A stretch of 39,082 nt of DNA, from the IMG/VR virus record IMGVR_UViG_3300036444_000014, positions 1 to 39,082 of that record; one strand, written 5' to 3'. The position numbers and the translations under genes are program-made. The notes beneath the pieces were generated by a model, which was given only the letters and a program-made list of their open reading frames with translations, made no database searches and was not told where the DNA came from. Of the stretch, positions 1-7,857 are shown in pieces (within the stretch, counting starts at the first letter, position 1; each line of letters starts with the position of its first letter). This DNA comes from a virus.

Positions 1-264
1 TCACGAATAATGCGCCGCCCCTGCATGCTGATAGGCACTCGACAGCAGGTCCTGTGCCTTCTGCACCAGCTCATACCAGTGAGGATCAAGAAGGACCTCG
101 CTGTGCGAGCCGAGCTCCCGCTCGATCAACTCCAGGATCAGGTGATTGACGTGCAGCGCTTCGTGATAACCGAAGCTCCCCGGCCCGAAACGGTCCTCAA
201 GCGTTTTCATCACCGTCGTCCCCGCCCATTCCCGCCGGCGCTCCGCCTCCAACTCGCTCTCCAT
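1..264 (-). CDS. Small hypothetical protein of the left flank
   Basis: An 87-residue soluble, acidic protein with no motif I recognise and no signal peptide or membrane segment. The second of two close ATGs (264) is chosen because AGGGG lies 8 nt before it, whereas the ATG at 270 has only 2 nt of spacing. The stop is the first three bases of the window, so the gene is complete. It lies just downstream of, and in the same direction as, the relaxase remnant and may have been part of the same mobilisation operon; that is inference. It is outside the prophage. Confidence 0.6.
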   Translation of the reverse strand: MESELEAERRREWAGTTVMKTLEDRFGPGSFGYHEALHVNHLILELIERELGSHSEVLLDPHWYELVQKAQDLLSSAYQHAGAAHYS

Positions 265-336
265 AGACATTTCCCCTGATAATGCGCCCGCGCAATTCAC
301 CATGCTCGGTAGCAGAGGACCAGTACCGTTCAGCAA

Positions 337-1041
337 TCAGCGCTCGCCCTCGAAATCATCATCGCGGCGGCGACGCTCCCGCCCGCGCTCTGAGGATCGG
401 GAAGCACGCGACACCGGCTTGTCCGGGATGCCGCCCGCGTCCCCGCTGCTCTCCCCGCACTCGTATCTTCAGCCGCCCGCGCAAATGTTGCCGTCAGATC
501 GACCGGCCGCCTGATCGACGTATCTGCGGCGAGGGCCTCTTCATGGGCGGCCCGCAGATCAACCTGTCTCAGTGGCTCCGCCCGTGTCTGGCGCTCCTCC
601 GGCGTGCGCAGCGAATCCTGATAGCGGTTCTTTGCCTTTCGCACCGACGCGCCGCGCCCTTTGGGCTTCAGCTCAAATGACAGGGCCGGCATATGATCCG
701 CCCCCTCGCGCTGCGCCGTACGGTACGCGCGCATTCTCTTGCTCGAGCGCGCGCATCTCACGGGCATCGATTTTGTCGAGCGCTGAAATCTTCCGCGCTA
801 CCTCCGTCGCCTGCAACTCGTGCCGGCGCTGCAGGAGGTCGGCCTCGGTCCTTTGCGTATCTGCCAGTGCCGCCAGTTCCCCGCGAAACTCCCGGTAACG
901 CCGCAAGTCGCGCCTCCTGTGCAGCGCTGCGATGATCGCGCTCACGCCGGTCACGCGCCCGAGGAACGCCGCAAGACCCGCCGGCCTTGCCGCCTCCCGT
1001 TCCGCGCGCGTGCGCGGAAGATCGTCGCTGATGCGGACCAA
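337..1041 (-). pseudogene. Relaxase-type mobilisation protein, C-terminal remnant with frameshifts
   Basis: Three reading frames follow one another and together resemble the charged C-terminal region of rhizobial relaxases. Frame one (from a TTG at 1041) carries ISDDLPRTRAEREAARPAG and a helical Arg/Glu-rich stretch down to about 700. The next frame continues from about 712 with MPALSFELKPKGRG to about 460. A third frame ends with RRRRDDDFEGER and a TGA at 337. The first shift falls near a GGGGG run at about 700-712 and the second between about 430 and 470. The N-terminal catalytic relaxase domain is absent. The 5' end of the remnant stops where the recombinase remnant on the other strand begins (about 1030). 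A set of short real genes is less likely because the pieces join into one plausible protein. The family call rests on memory of relaxase tails. Confidence 0.55.
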
Positions 1042-1261
1042 TATCCTGTCAGGCGATACCGCCTTCCGCCGCGCTTACCTGCGCGCGGTTATCGACCGGG
1101 TTGAGGTGGACGACGCAGAAATCCGTATCCGTGGCCGCAGAACCGTCCTCGAACGCCTAGTGATGGGCGGCGGGGCTACTCCGGCGGGAGCGCCCAGTTT
1201 TGTTCGTGAATGGCGCACCGGGAAGGATTCGAACTCTTACGTTTGCAAAATTTTCGGTTAG
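1029..1261 (+). pseudogene. Large serine recombinase, C-terminal fragment
   Basis: Only about the last 75 codons remain. They include SGDTAFRRAYLRAVIDRVEV and GRRTVLERLVMGGGATPAG, followed by FVREWRTGKDSN, the typical end of large serine recombinases common in alphaproteobacteria. The catalytic N-terminal serine domain is missing, so the fragment cannot act. The frame stays open upstream of 1029, but that stretch is antisense to the relaxase remnant and does not look like recombinase. The final codons coincide with the tRNA 3' fragment at 1211-1234, as expected if this element once integrated at a tRNA gene. Confidence 0.75.
1211..1234 (-). other. 3' end of a tRNA gene (possible old attachment site)
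   Basis: On the minus strand this reads as a T-loop TTCGAAT, one T-stem strand, an acceptor strand CCGGTGC, discriminator G and CCA. The partner T-stem strand does not match upstream and the rest of the tRNA is absent, so this is a scar, not a gene. An acceptor 5' strand of GCACCGG with discriminator G suggests tRNA-Arg; that identity is inference. Confidence 0.6.
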
Positions 1262-1551
1262 CTTTCGAAAAGTCTTTAGGTTGCTCCGGCGATTAGCCGA
1301 ACGGCGGCTTATCCTTGAGAGCCAGTAAGCCAAGACCGCCTTTTGACTGATGGCGAAAGGAGCAAGCCAACATCTTCGGGCTAAACGTCTCAACGCTCGT
1401 CACAGGTAAGCGAGGCACTCTTCCGCTAACGGACATCGCGATGTCCCCCCAACTCCCGCTCGGTTGGACACCATTTGGTCACCACGCACGATTGGGCAAC
1501 CGCGCACTTTCAGCGCCGATTCATTTTCTCTAATTATATCGGTGGTTTAGG
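1262..1551. other. Non-coding flank between recombinase remnant and tRNA-Lys fragment
   Basis: No convincing gene, RNA or terminator is seen. Reading frames here are short and lack ribosome binding sites. It is flanked by two unrelated tRNA 3' fragments and probably is the residue of an earlier integration. Confidence 0.5.
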
Positions 1552-1596
1552 TGGTGAGCGCGCTGGGACTCGAACCCAGGACCTCCTGATTAAAAG
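1552..1596 (-). other. Prophage attachment site: 3' half of tRNA-Lys(TTT)
   Basis: Read on the minus strand, the 45 bases start at the anticodon loop CTTTTAA (anticodon TTT, lysine). They continue through the anticodon-stem strand TCAG, an intact T-arm CTGGG-TTCGAGT-CCCAG, acceptor strand CGCGCTC, discriminator A and CCA. The tRNA 5' half is missing and identity breaks off beyond 1596. This is the usual distal copy left when a tyrosine integrase recombines in the 3' end of a tRNA gene; the intact tRNA should lie just right of the integrase, outside the window. The stretch 1597-1744 shows no gene or clear terminator. Confidence 0.85.
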
Positions 1597-1744
1597 TGCG
1601 TAGAAAGGCGTTGATTTTACTCGGTTTGATCCAGGTGATCGTGCGAAATTGCGAGAAATCTCCGGGAAAGTCGGACGAATTAACCCAAGCAAATGCCGCC
1701 GTTAGGTTCCGGTAAATCACGCCGGCTCAAATGCTAAGACGAAT

Positions 1745-3208
1745 TCAGATAATCTTGACAGCTCCCCCAGCAGAGCCATCTCGCCACAACTTGCCGGCAT
1801 TGAGACCCGTCGAGCTTAGCGGTATGCCGGTCATCGCACCCGGACCACGCGACATAATGTATTGCGATGTCGCGTTGATCTGCTGTGGGCCAGTTTTAAA
1901 GTAATTGCCGATACCTACTGTCTCATTGCCGGTAACCTCGTAGACTCCGCTCGCTGCGCTCTCAAACCGGTTGTACATCAACGCGCCGCGTGAATAGGCC
2001 ATCAACAAATCGCAGCCATTATTGAAGAACTTGACCCCCTCGAACAGATTTCCGTCTTGATCGGCGACGCCTGGGGTGCCGTTCCAAACAGCGCCATAGG
2101 ACGGAAATCCACAGACCGACCCGCCGCGCGCCTGGATATTTCGCGCTACACCGGCGACCGAAAACCCAATGGTCGACGGATCAGGACTTGCGCCGCCACC
2201 GCACCAAATCCCAAAAATCTGGATGTCGTCGACCGGACTAGCTGCCGTGCCGATGATCCGCACGCCGAAGCCTCGATAGATTTGGTCGCACAACAGCCCA
2301 AAGAAACGTAAGGCCAACCCGGCCTCGATCAAAACCCCCGCTGTGGTTGCCGTGTCACTAGGTAGAATGCGAATTCCGTGAAAGTCCGTACCCTCCATCT
2401 GAAACGGCACAGGCGCCGAAGCGTTCCTGCTAATCTTCAATCCCATGCCGCCAAGAGCATAGAGGCCTCGGATCGTGCCATTCATTCCGTTATTATAGAA
2501 GTTGAGGGCCACCGGAACGTTCACGGTGCGAATATCCGTAAAGATCGGCATATCGCCGTCTATCCAGGCGATGCCATCTTGCGTCATCTTGACGATATCA
2601 AGCCGCGACAGTTTCACATCCAAATTGTCGTGTCCCTTCTCAACCCGGATCCCGGCTTGAGCCAGATTACTTCCGTCGCAATAGAAATTATCGACCTGAG
2701 CTGCACCCGAGGTGACGTTGAAAAACGATCGCATGGCGGCAGTTGCAGTCAGCGTTGCCCGCACTCCATCCGCTCCGGAGATTTTCACAATACCATTGAC
2801 CAGCTTTTCACTCGTAAACTTGAATGGACGAGAGATAAGCAACGCCTTGTTCTGCGCAATCGCTGTTGCAAGAGCCACCGTCAAAGCCGCATCATCATTC
2901 GCTGCAGCGCCACTACCGTCCGAATAGTCGTTAGCGATGACGTAACCTGGGCTTTTGTTTTTGTTAGCGGCATACCATTGCTCGGTCCGCAGGGGTGTCA
3001 TGGTCTCAGTGTTATTACTTCCTCCTTCAGCGCTTGCTCTGCCTGATAGGGGCCGCATATAACCCACAAGATCGACCGCTTCTTCGGGCTTTAAGGGCTT
3101 CTTCGTGGCCGGATCACCAGCACGCGCTTCGTCCCGGTTGGCGTAGTCGAGTGACCTACTAACGACTTTGCCATTTATCCCATTTATCCCCGGATAAATT
3201 ATGCCCAT
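1745..3208 (-). CDS. Tailspike-like beta-helix protein without T7-fibre anchor
   Basis: A 487-residue protein whose centre (about 95-460) has the short-turn, Gly/Asn/Asp-rich pattern of right-handed beta-helix, pectate-lyase-like tailspikes: KISGADGVRATLTAT, then DGSNLAQAGIRVEKGHDN and many similar coils. Such proteins bind, and often cleave, surface polysaccharide. It lacks the T7 tail-fibre N-terminal domain found in the other tailspike of this window, so it may attach through a partner or adaptor. The ATG follows the stop of the preceding gene by 2 nt, with AGGAG upstream. It is the last late gene before the attachment site and looks more AT-rich than its neighbours, which suggests recent acquisition. 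No catalytic residues can be assigned from sequence alone. Confidence 0.75.
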   Translation of the reverse strand: MGIIYPGINGINGKVVSRSLDYANRDEARAGDPATKKPLKPEEAVDLVGYMRPLSGRASAEGGSNNTETMTPLRTEQWYAANKNKSPGYVIANDYSDGSGAAANDDAALTVALATAIAQNKALLISRPFKFTSEKLVNGIVKISGADGVRATLTATAAMRSFFNVTSGAAQVDNFYCDGSNLAQAGIRVEKGHDNLDVKLSRLDIVKMTQDGIAWIDGDMPIFTDIRTVNVPVALNFYNNGMNGTIRGLYALGGMGLKISRNASAPVPFQMEGTDFHGIRILPSDTATTAGVLIEAGLALRFFGLLCDQIYRGFGVRIIGTAASPVDDIQIFGIWCGGGASPDPSTIGFSVAGVARNIQARGGSVCGFPSYGAVWNGTPGVADQDGNLFEGVKFFNNGCDLLMAYSRGALMYNRFESAASGVYEVTGNETVGIGNYFKTGPQQINATSQYIMSRGPGAMTGIPLSSTGLNAGKLWRDGSAGGAVKII

Positions 3209-3210
3209 GG

Positions 3211-3501
3211 CTACGTCATCTCCTGAATGATGACCGTTGCGCCGGTGGCCGACACGGCGTTGACTTCCTGGCTTGGAATTTCGCCATCCTCATAGACGAT
3301 GCCACCGCCCTGTCCGCCAAAGGCGACGGGCGGATCAAGCGGCCAACCGGCATTGACGACAGCCGGCACGCCGACGCCGAGATGTACGACACCAGTGCCC
3401 AGATTGATGATGCCGAGATATTTACGCGAGTTCTTCTTGCTGCTGATCTGCGTCGGCGTATTGGCCGCCAGCGTAATTGTTTTCTGGATCATCGATCCCA
3501 T
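3211..3501 (-). CDS. Small late protein of unknown function
   Basis: A 96-residue protein with a beta-rich, Gly/Val-rich pattern (LGTGVVHLGVGVPAVVNAG), no membrane segment and no signal peptide. GAGG stands 6 nt before the ATG at 3501. It lies between the lysis-type genes and the second tailspike and ends 2 nt before the tailspike start. A role in the virion, for example a small tail or decoration protein, is guessed from position and composition only. Confidence 0.65.
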   Translation of the reverse strand: MGSMIQKTITLAANTPTQISSKKNSRKYLGIINLGTGVVHLGVGVPAVVNAGWPLDPPVAFGGQGGGIVYEDGEIPSQEVNAVSATGATVIIQEMT

Positions 3502-3510
3502 GGGCGGCCT

Positions 3511-3888
3511 CTATCGTTGCAAGGTCTGCGGCGCGGCGGGCACGCGCGCGCGCAGGTCCGCCAGCATTTCACGAATGGTCACGAGCTGCTGTTCAACCCG
3601 CGAATTGGCCTGGCGGCCGTCGCGCGCCGCTTCCTTCAATTCCGTGATCTGATTGGCCTGCAGCAACTGCGAGGATTTGAGGGCTTCGAGCGCCTGCGCG
3701 TTGATCTTCTCGTTACCCTGCATCAATGTGATGGCCGTCTGCGCGTTGACGATATCGCGCTTGATATCGCCAGCCCACGACATGCCGGTGAGGATCATCG
3801 CGCCAGCCGACAGAAGGACGGAACATGCTTTGATCACGTCGCCCGGTCCTACCTGCATCACCCACGACTTGATGGCAGTGGTCTGCAT
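3511..3888 (-). CDS. Membrane protein with long coiled coil (holin- or inner-spanin-like)
   Basis: A 125-residue protein with one hydrophobic segment (about 18-38, VIKACSVLLSAGAMILTGMS) followed by a charged, heptad-like helix to about residue 115. The ATG at 3888 is chosen over the one at 3900 because GGAGG lies 5 nt upstream. One N-terminal membrane anchor plus a coiled coil is the shape of an inner-membrane spanin, and also of small lysis accessory proteins. It follows the lipoprotein gene in the lysis cassette by 1 nt. Since the gene at 4032-4361 also has a membrane-plus-coil design, I cannot say which one is the true spanin or holin. Confidence 0.7.
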   Translation of the reverse strand: MQTTAIKSWVMQVGPGDVIKACSVLLSAGAMILTGMSWAGDIKRDIVNAQTAITLMQGNEKINAQALEALKSSQLLQANQITELKEAARDGRQANSRVEQQLVTIREMLADLRARVPAAPQTLQR

Positions 3889-3889
3889 G

Positions 3890-4096
3890 TCACCCTCCAT
3901 CCTTGCCCCCAGGCGGCAGCCAGCCGCATTGCTTGGCCCCGAAACGATTGTGACTGAGCACCTGATCGGCCGTGCCGTCGGTCAGCGCGTCCTGCCGCGA
4001 GGGATTGATCGGCCGCCAGCCGGCGCAAGGGTCAGTTGCGCATCCATTCATCAAGCTGGCGCTTGCGATCAGCAGTGCTAAGGCGAGATATTTCAT
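3890..4096 (-). CDS. Small lipoprotein of the lysis cassette (outer-spanin candidate)
   Basis: A 68-residue protein that starts with a lipoprotein-type signal (MKYLALALLIASASLMNGC, Cys19 as the candidate lipidated residue; the lipobox is imperfect). It then has a conserved-looking block with LTDGTADQVLSHN and a CGW motif. Similar short lipoproteins are frequent in lysis regions of alphaproteobacterial phages. The ATG at 4096 has GAGG 6 nt upstream; a GTG at 4108 is less likely. Its start lies inside the 3' end of the two-membrane-segment gene (65 bp overlap), which resembles the Rz/Rz1 arrangement. An outer-spanin role is inferred from lipoprotein character and position. Confidence 0.7.
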   Translation of the reverse strand: MKYLALALLIASASLMNGCATDPCAGWRPINPSRQDALTDGTADQVLSHNRFGAKQCGWLPPGGKDGG

Positions 4097-4361
4097 CGTC
4101 GACCTCACGCCGCTTTTGCGCGGCTTTTTCCGCGCGCTCTCTTTGCCGGCTTCTTTCGCGGCGCGCGCCGCTGTTTCTGCCGATCAGATACGCGGCTACG
4201 ACTGACAACAAACCCAGGATCAGGGTTTGCAAGGGTAGCGGCAGCGCCCGCCAGATCGGCCACAGCATCGGCACCCACCACGGCGCCGACGCCGCCAGCG
4301 CCATCGCCGTCAGCCCCAGCCAGATCGTCCACGGCACCAGATCCACGATTGACCACAACAT
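4032..4361 (-). CDS. Two-membrane-segment protein with coiled-coil tail (holin/inner-spanin candidate)
   Basis: A 109-residue protein with hydrophobic segments at about 5-27 and 43-62, then a strongly charged helix (RRERSRQRERAEKAAQKRRE) and the end RKRQLDEWMRN. The ATG at 4361 is preceded by GGAGG with 7 nt spacing, which strongly supports translation. Its first 257 bp overlap the 3' end of the endolysin gene in another frame, and its last 65 bp overlap the lipoprotein gene. Two membrane spans favour a holin; the coiled-coil tail and nested lipoprotein favour an Rz-type spanin. Confidence 0.7.
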   Translation of the reverse strand: MLWSIVDLVPWTIWLGLTAMALAASAPWWVPMLWPIWRALPLPLQTLILGLLSVVAAYLIGRNSGARRERSRQRERAEKAAQKRREVDDEISRLSTADRKRQLDEWMRN

Positions 4362-5205
4362 CGGGAGCCCTCCGATTGATCTGCAAGCGGCCGCTCATGA
4401 TCAGATAGCCGAAGATGCAGCCAGCAATGAGTAGCAGGACGAAGACGGCCAGCGCATAGCCGTTGTTCACATCGCCGATGAACGGAATGCTGAACGTGCC
4501 GCCAAAGAAGGTCGTCACGATCGTCCACAGCGATTTGCTCTGCGATACCGGCACGTCGTCGGCTTCGGCCTCGCGCTTCGAAACATCGGCGGGGATCGTC
4601 GGCGTATGCTCCTTGTCGGCCGCCTTCAGAGCGTCAAGGAAGTTGCGGTAAAAGCCCGCGATGAGATGGGCCTTATCCGAACCGTTGACGATGGCGCGCG
4701 CGGCGACAGGATCATCGCGGCGCGAATTGAAGTAGTTCGACAGCTTCTTGCCGGTAAACCAGCCGTCACGCATGCCTTGCACGATGATCCGCGCCGAAAT
4801 GGCCGGATCAAGCGCCTTGTCGGGATTGTTCACCAGATCGACACCGATGATCATCCCGACTTTGAAGTAAAGGTCCTCATGCGTCAGTTGCGTGTCGCCG
4901 CGCCCGAATTTGCCCGTGCGCCAGTATGGCTTTGACACGCGACCAAGCTTGCCGGCTGCCCAGGCGCGATCCAGACGCGCGATCGTATCGGCGGTGCTGC
5001 GGCCGTTGGCCTCGCGCACCGGCTGCATCCTGCGGCCGGTCTCCCAATAAGCATCCGCCAGAATGTAAGCTCGGTGACGCAAATCGGTGACACCCCAGCG
5101 ATCACATTCCGCCAGGATACGCTTGATACCGTCGATCTGCTTTTGATAGAGCACCTCGCCGAACGGGGCGCGCCGCAGATAGGAAAAAAGAACCTCTTCG
5201 TTCAT
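4105..5205 (-). CDS. Endolysin, GH19/lysozyme-like, with C-terminal membrane segment
   Basis: A 366-residue protein. Residues about 10-195 match the phage muralytic family with a lysozyme-like fold. There is a helix with YWETG (likely catalytic Glu55), a GRGDTQLT segment at about 101-108, and the VNNPDKALDPAISARII and GWFTGKKLSNYF blocks. It should cleave peptidoglycan glycan strands. A hydrophobic segment at about 249-271 follows, and after that an Ala/Gly-rich then Lys/Arg-rich tail. The tail (about 85 residues) is encoded entirely within the overlap with the next gene and is probably not under normal selection, so an ancestral stop may lie near residue 285. The ATG at 5205 has GAGG 6 nt upstream; an ATG 18 nt earlier is less likely. 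Confidence 0.8.
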   Translation of the reverse strand: MNEEVLFSYLRRAPFGEVLYQKQIDGIKRILAECDRWGVTDLRHRAYILADAYWETGRRMQPVREANGRSTADTIARLDRAWAAGKLGRVSKPYWRTGKFGRGDTQLTHEDLYFKVGMIIGVDLVNNPDKALDPAISARIIVQGMRDGWFTGKKLSNYFNSRRDDPVAARAIVNGSDKAHLIAGFYRNFLDALKAADKEHTPTIPADVSKREAEADDVPVSQSKSLWTIVTTFFGGTFSIPFIGDVNNGYALAVFVLLLIAGCIFGYLIMSGRLQINRRAPDVVVNRGSGAVDDLAGADGDGAGGVGAVVGADAVADLAGAAATLANPDPGFVVSRSRVSDRQKQRRAPRKKPAKRARGKSRAKAA

Positions 5206-5242
5206 CGGTTGCCTCGTCCGCATTGCGTTTGACCATCCGCAC

Positions 5243-7798
5243 TCATGCCGCCGCCGCCATCTTCGCCTGCCACATGATGCCGAGGCCGGTCACACTCGCC
5301 ACATTGCTGTTGTCGCTGCTCTTCTTCACTCTGATGGTCAGGTTCGAACTATCCATCGAGATCGTTTGAGCTTCCCAATCGCTGCTGCCGAGGAAGCTGA
5401 CGAAGCCTGAGACCGGCGCGCCGCCAAGCCCGTGCGCGATCGTCGCCTGTCCGTTGGCGTCGGTGTTGATGGTCGCAAGTCCGCCGTTCGAGGTCCGATA
5501 GCCCCGGCAGTTCAAGATGCGGGCTGTGCCACCGCTGCCGTCGCTGATCTTGGCGGCACAGGCCGTGACATCCACATTGTCGAGCGTGACCTCACAGCCA
5601 AGACCGATCGAAACGCCAATGTCGGGATGATTGGGGCCGGCCCCGAAATTGACGCCGATATAGCCATTCGTCACGGTGCCTGAAGCGCCTGCGTCAAACT
5701 TGATGGCGGCCACGCCAGCCGTATTGGAGGCGTTCGTGTCGCCGATGGTGAAATCATCGATAATCGTGATGATCGCATTGCCGGCGACGGCAATCGCGGA
5801 CTTGTTGGAATAGGTCCACTGGCAGCCGATAAACCGGATGCTGGCGGTGCCATCCAGATACACATCTTGATTGCAAGGCGCGAACGACGAGAACCAGCAG
5901 CCCGTGAACACCATATCGACGGCATAGCCGATCGCCACGGCGCCCGTCTTGACGCTGTCGAAAAAGCAATTGGTGAACTTGCCCGACATGCTCTTGTCGG
6001 TGAACGACGAAGACAGGCCCGCGATATTAAGCGCGTAGAGACCGCCCGACACTTCTTCACCGAAGAACACCGCCGCGTGGCAACGCTGATGAAGCTTGAT
6101 GCCGCCGTCTTGATGGCCGTCGATGACCGACGTGAGGCTGGCCGTCGCGCCGCTCGTGGCTCCGTTGATCGCCACCGGATAGACTGAAGGTGTCGGCGAC
6201 GCGTCGAAAATGACTTTGTAATTGCCGTTTCCATCAGGATAGATGCGCCCCTGCGCGCCACCGGCAACGTTGATGACCTCATCATATTGAAAGGTTCCCG
6301 CGACGCCTGACAGGGTGGCCCAGGAACTGTTGGCCGCAATCACCCCGTTTGTACCTTGGCATTCGTTGCAGTTGGCAACGAGGATGCCGTTTTGGCGGCT
6401 GTCCTGTAGGAACACATTCGTGATCGTCGTCGCCAGGCTCTCCGTCGCGATCGGAATGTAGCAATTGCTCGCATAGACGAAGTTCGCGAAATTATATTCG
6501 CTATTGACAAAACTCACGCACCGGCCTGCGGTCGGCGCCGTGTAAGGCAGGCGCCGTTCGAACCCCACGTGTTCGATGCCGGAGCCTCGAATAGGCCCAG
6601 CGCCGCTGAATTCAAAGCCGCGCGTCTCCGTGCCCGAAAACATGATCCGGCTGGCCGTGCGTCCCAGGCCGATAATGTGTTGGCCGTTCGAGCAGGCGAT
6701 CGCCGCCGTGCCGTCAGACGTGAAATAGCCTCGGGGAATACGGCCGACACCGCCGGCCGCGAGCGACGAAACCCATTTCTGCAGGCCGGCACGAACATTG
6801 ATGTTTGCGTTGATGCCGTCGCCGGCAAACCATCCCGCCTGCGCCTCGTCCAGGCCAATGACGGAGCCAGATGCATCGCCCCCAAAGTAGAACCGTTGCT
6901 TTTTCGGCGCGTGGATCTCCGGCTGCTGCTGGCTGAAATCGACCGTCACGCCAGGAGCGACGATGAATTTCGTTTCCGACGAGAACCGCAGCGTCTTCGT
7001 CGGCGTGAAGTTGCTGCCGATGTAGTACGATCCGTTTTTCAGGCGCACGACTTCCTCGGCCACGGCCGCGAGCGCGGTCAGAGCCGGAACCGCGTTCATC
7101 GCACCATCGGCAACAACACTGCTGGCGAACGATGCCTGATATCCCGCGATCGAACCGGAGCCGTTGTCGTCCACCCAGATGCTGCCGGTGTAGTAGCGTT
7201 TGCGGTTCTCCGCCGTGTTGAAATACGAAACACCCGCCACCAAGGGGATGACAGGCACATGCGCGGCGGCATAGGCTTCGGCCGCCGCGTCGCTGGGAAA
7301 CGCCGGCAAAAGCAGGTTCACGATTTCATTGCGCGCCGCTTCCGTTTCCGCCGCGACGGCCTGCGCATCCGCCAGAATGGCGGCGACAGTCTCGGCAGAC
7401 AGAACCCGATCGTCGACGCTGTCGATATCGCGCCGCAATTCCTGCTGAACGGCGGCACTGGACGATAGCTCTGTTTCCAACGCCGCCGATTGCACGACGC
7501 CGTTATTGACCACGCCATAGCTGCGATACGGAACGCGGACGCCTTTCCGGCGCACCAAGGTGCCGGCGACCGGTGGCGTGTTGAACGTGACCGTGGCCGA
7601 ATTGGCGGCCAGGGTCACGGTGTAATCTGCCGGATAGTCCACCAGGGAGAAGTCGCTGGCGCCCGGCGGCCTCACGAAGACATAGACATCGCGAGGGTCG
7701 TAGAGGACGAATGGCACCGAGAAATCGAATTGCGTCCCGTCGGCGATCACGTCGTCGGCTTGGCGAACGCCGCGCGGAATGGGATAATTAAAGGCCAT
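5243..7798 (-). CDS. Tailspike with T7 tail-fibre N-terminal anchor and beta-helix
   Basis: An 851-residue protein. Residues about 1-150 match the T7 gp17 N-terminal domain that docks fibres to the tail (MAFNYPIPRGVRQADDVIADG, FSVPFVLYDPRDVYVFVR), followed by an Ala-rich helical neck (about 110-165). From about 240 to 760 comes a repetitive Gly/Asn/Asp-rich beta-helix typical of polysaccharide-degrading spikes. The last about 85 residues (GQATIAHGLGGAPVSGFVSF) look like a C-terminal trimerisation or fold-stabilising domain. It is the main receptor-binding protein of the virion. It lies between the ejection-protein genes and the endolysin. Ribosome binding is weak (AGG). Confidence 0.88.
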   Translation of the reverse strand: MAFNYPIPRGVRQADDVIADGTQFDFSVPFVLYDPRDVYVFVRPPGASDFSLVDYPADYTVTLAANSATVTFNTPPVAGTLVRRKGVRVPYRSYGVVNNGVVQSAALETELSSSAAVQQELRRDIDSVDDRVLSAETVAAILADAQAVAAETEAARNEIVNLLLPAFPSDAAAEAYAAAHVPVIPLVAGVSYFNTAENRKRYYTGSIWVDDNGSGSIAGYQASFASSVVADGAMNAVPALTALAAVAEEVVRLKNGSYYIGSNFTPTKTLRFSSETKFIVAPGVTVDFSQQQPEIHAPKKQRFYFGGDASGSVIGLDEAQAGWFAGDGINANINVRAGLQKWVSSLAAGGVGRIPRGYFTSDGTAAIACSNGQHIIGLGRTASRIMFSGTETRGFEFSGAGPIRGSGIEHVGFERRLPYTAPTAGRCVSFVNSEYNFANFVYASNCYIPIATESLATTITNVFLQDSRQNGILVANCNECQGTNGVIAANSSWATLSGVAGTFQYDEVINVAGGAQGRIYPDGNGNYKVIFDASPTPSVYPVAINGATSGATASLTSVIDGHQDGGIKLHQRCHAAVFFGEEVSGGLYALNIAGLSSSFTDKSMSGKFTNCFFDSVKTGAVAIGYAVDMVFTGCWFSSFAPCNQDVYLDGTASIRFIGCQWTYSNKSAIAVAGNAIITIIDDFTIGDTNASNTAGVAAIKFDAGASGTVTNGYIGVNFGAGPNHPDIGVSIGLGCEVTLDNVDVTACAAKISDGSGGTARILNCRGYRTSNGGLATINTDANGQATIAHGLGGAPVSGFVSFLGSSDWEAQTISMDSSNLTIRVKKSSDNSNVASVTGLGIMWQAKMAAAA

Positions 7799-7857
7799 GC
7801 TGCCTGCCGACGCGGTTGAAGTCAGCGGGCAGGATACGGGCGCCTAGGGGTGGTCAA

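Noticed and set aside
1211-1234. Functional tRNA gene
   Set aside because: Only the T-loop and acceptor 3' strand are present; the T-stem does not pair upstream and no anticodon arm is found.
1157-1393. 78-codon minus-strand frame ending through the tRNA 3' fragment
   Set aside because: Its VRVRILPGAPF-type end is a known translation artefact of tRNA 3' sequence.
7816-7857. Upstream ATG extension of the secreted-protein gene, with TTGAAG as a -35
   Set aside because: The extension would bury the signal peptide, and no matching -10 is found at 16-18 nt.
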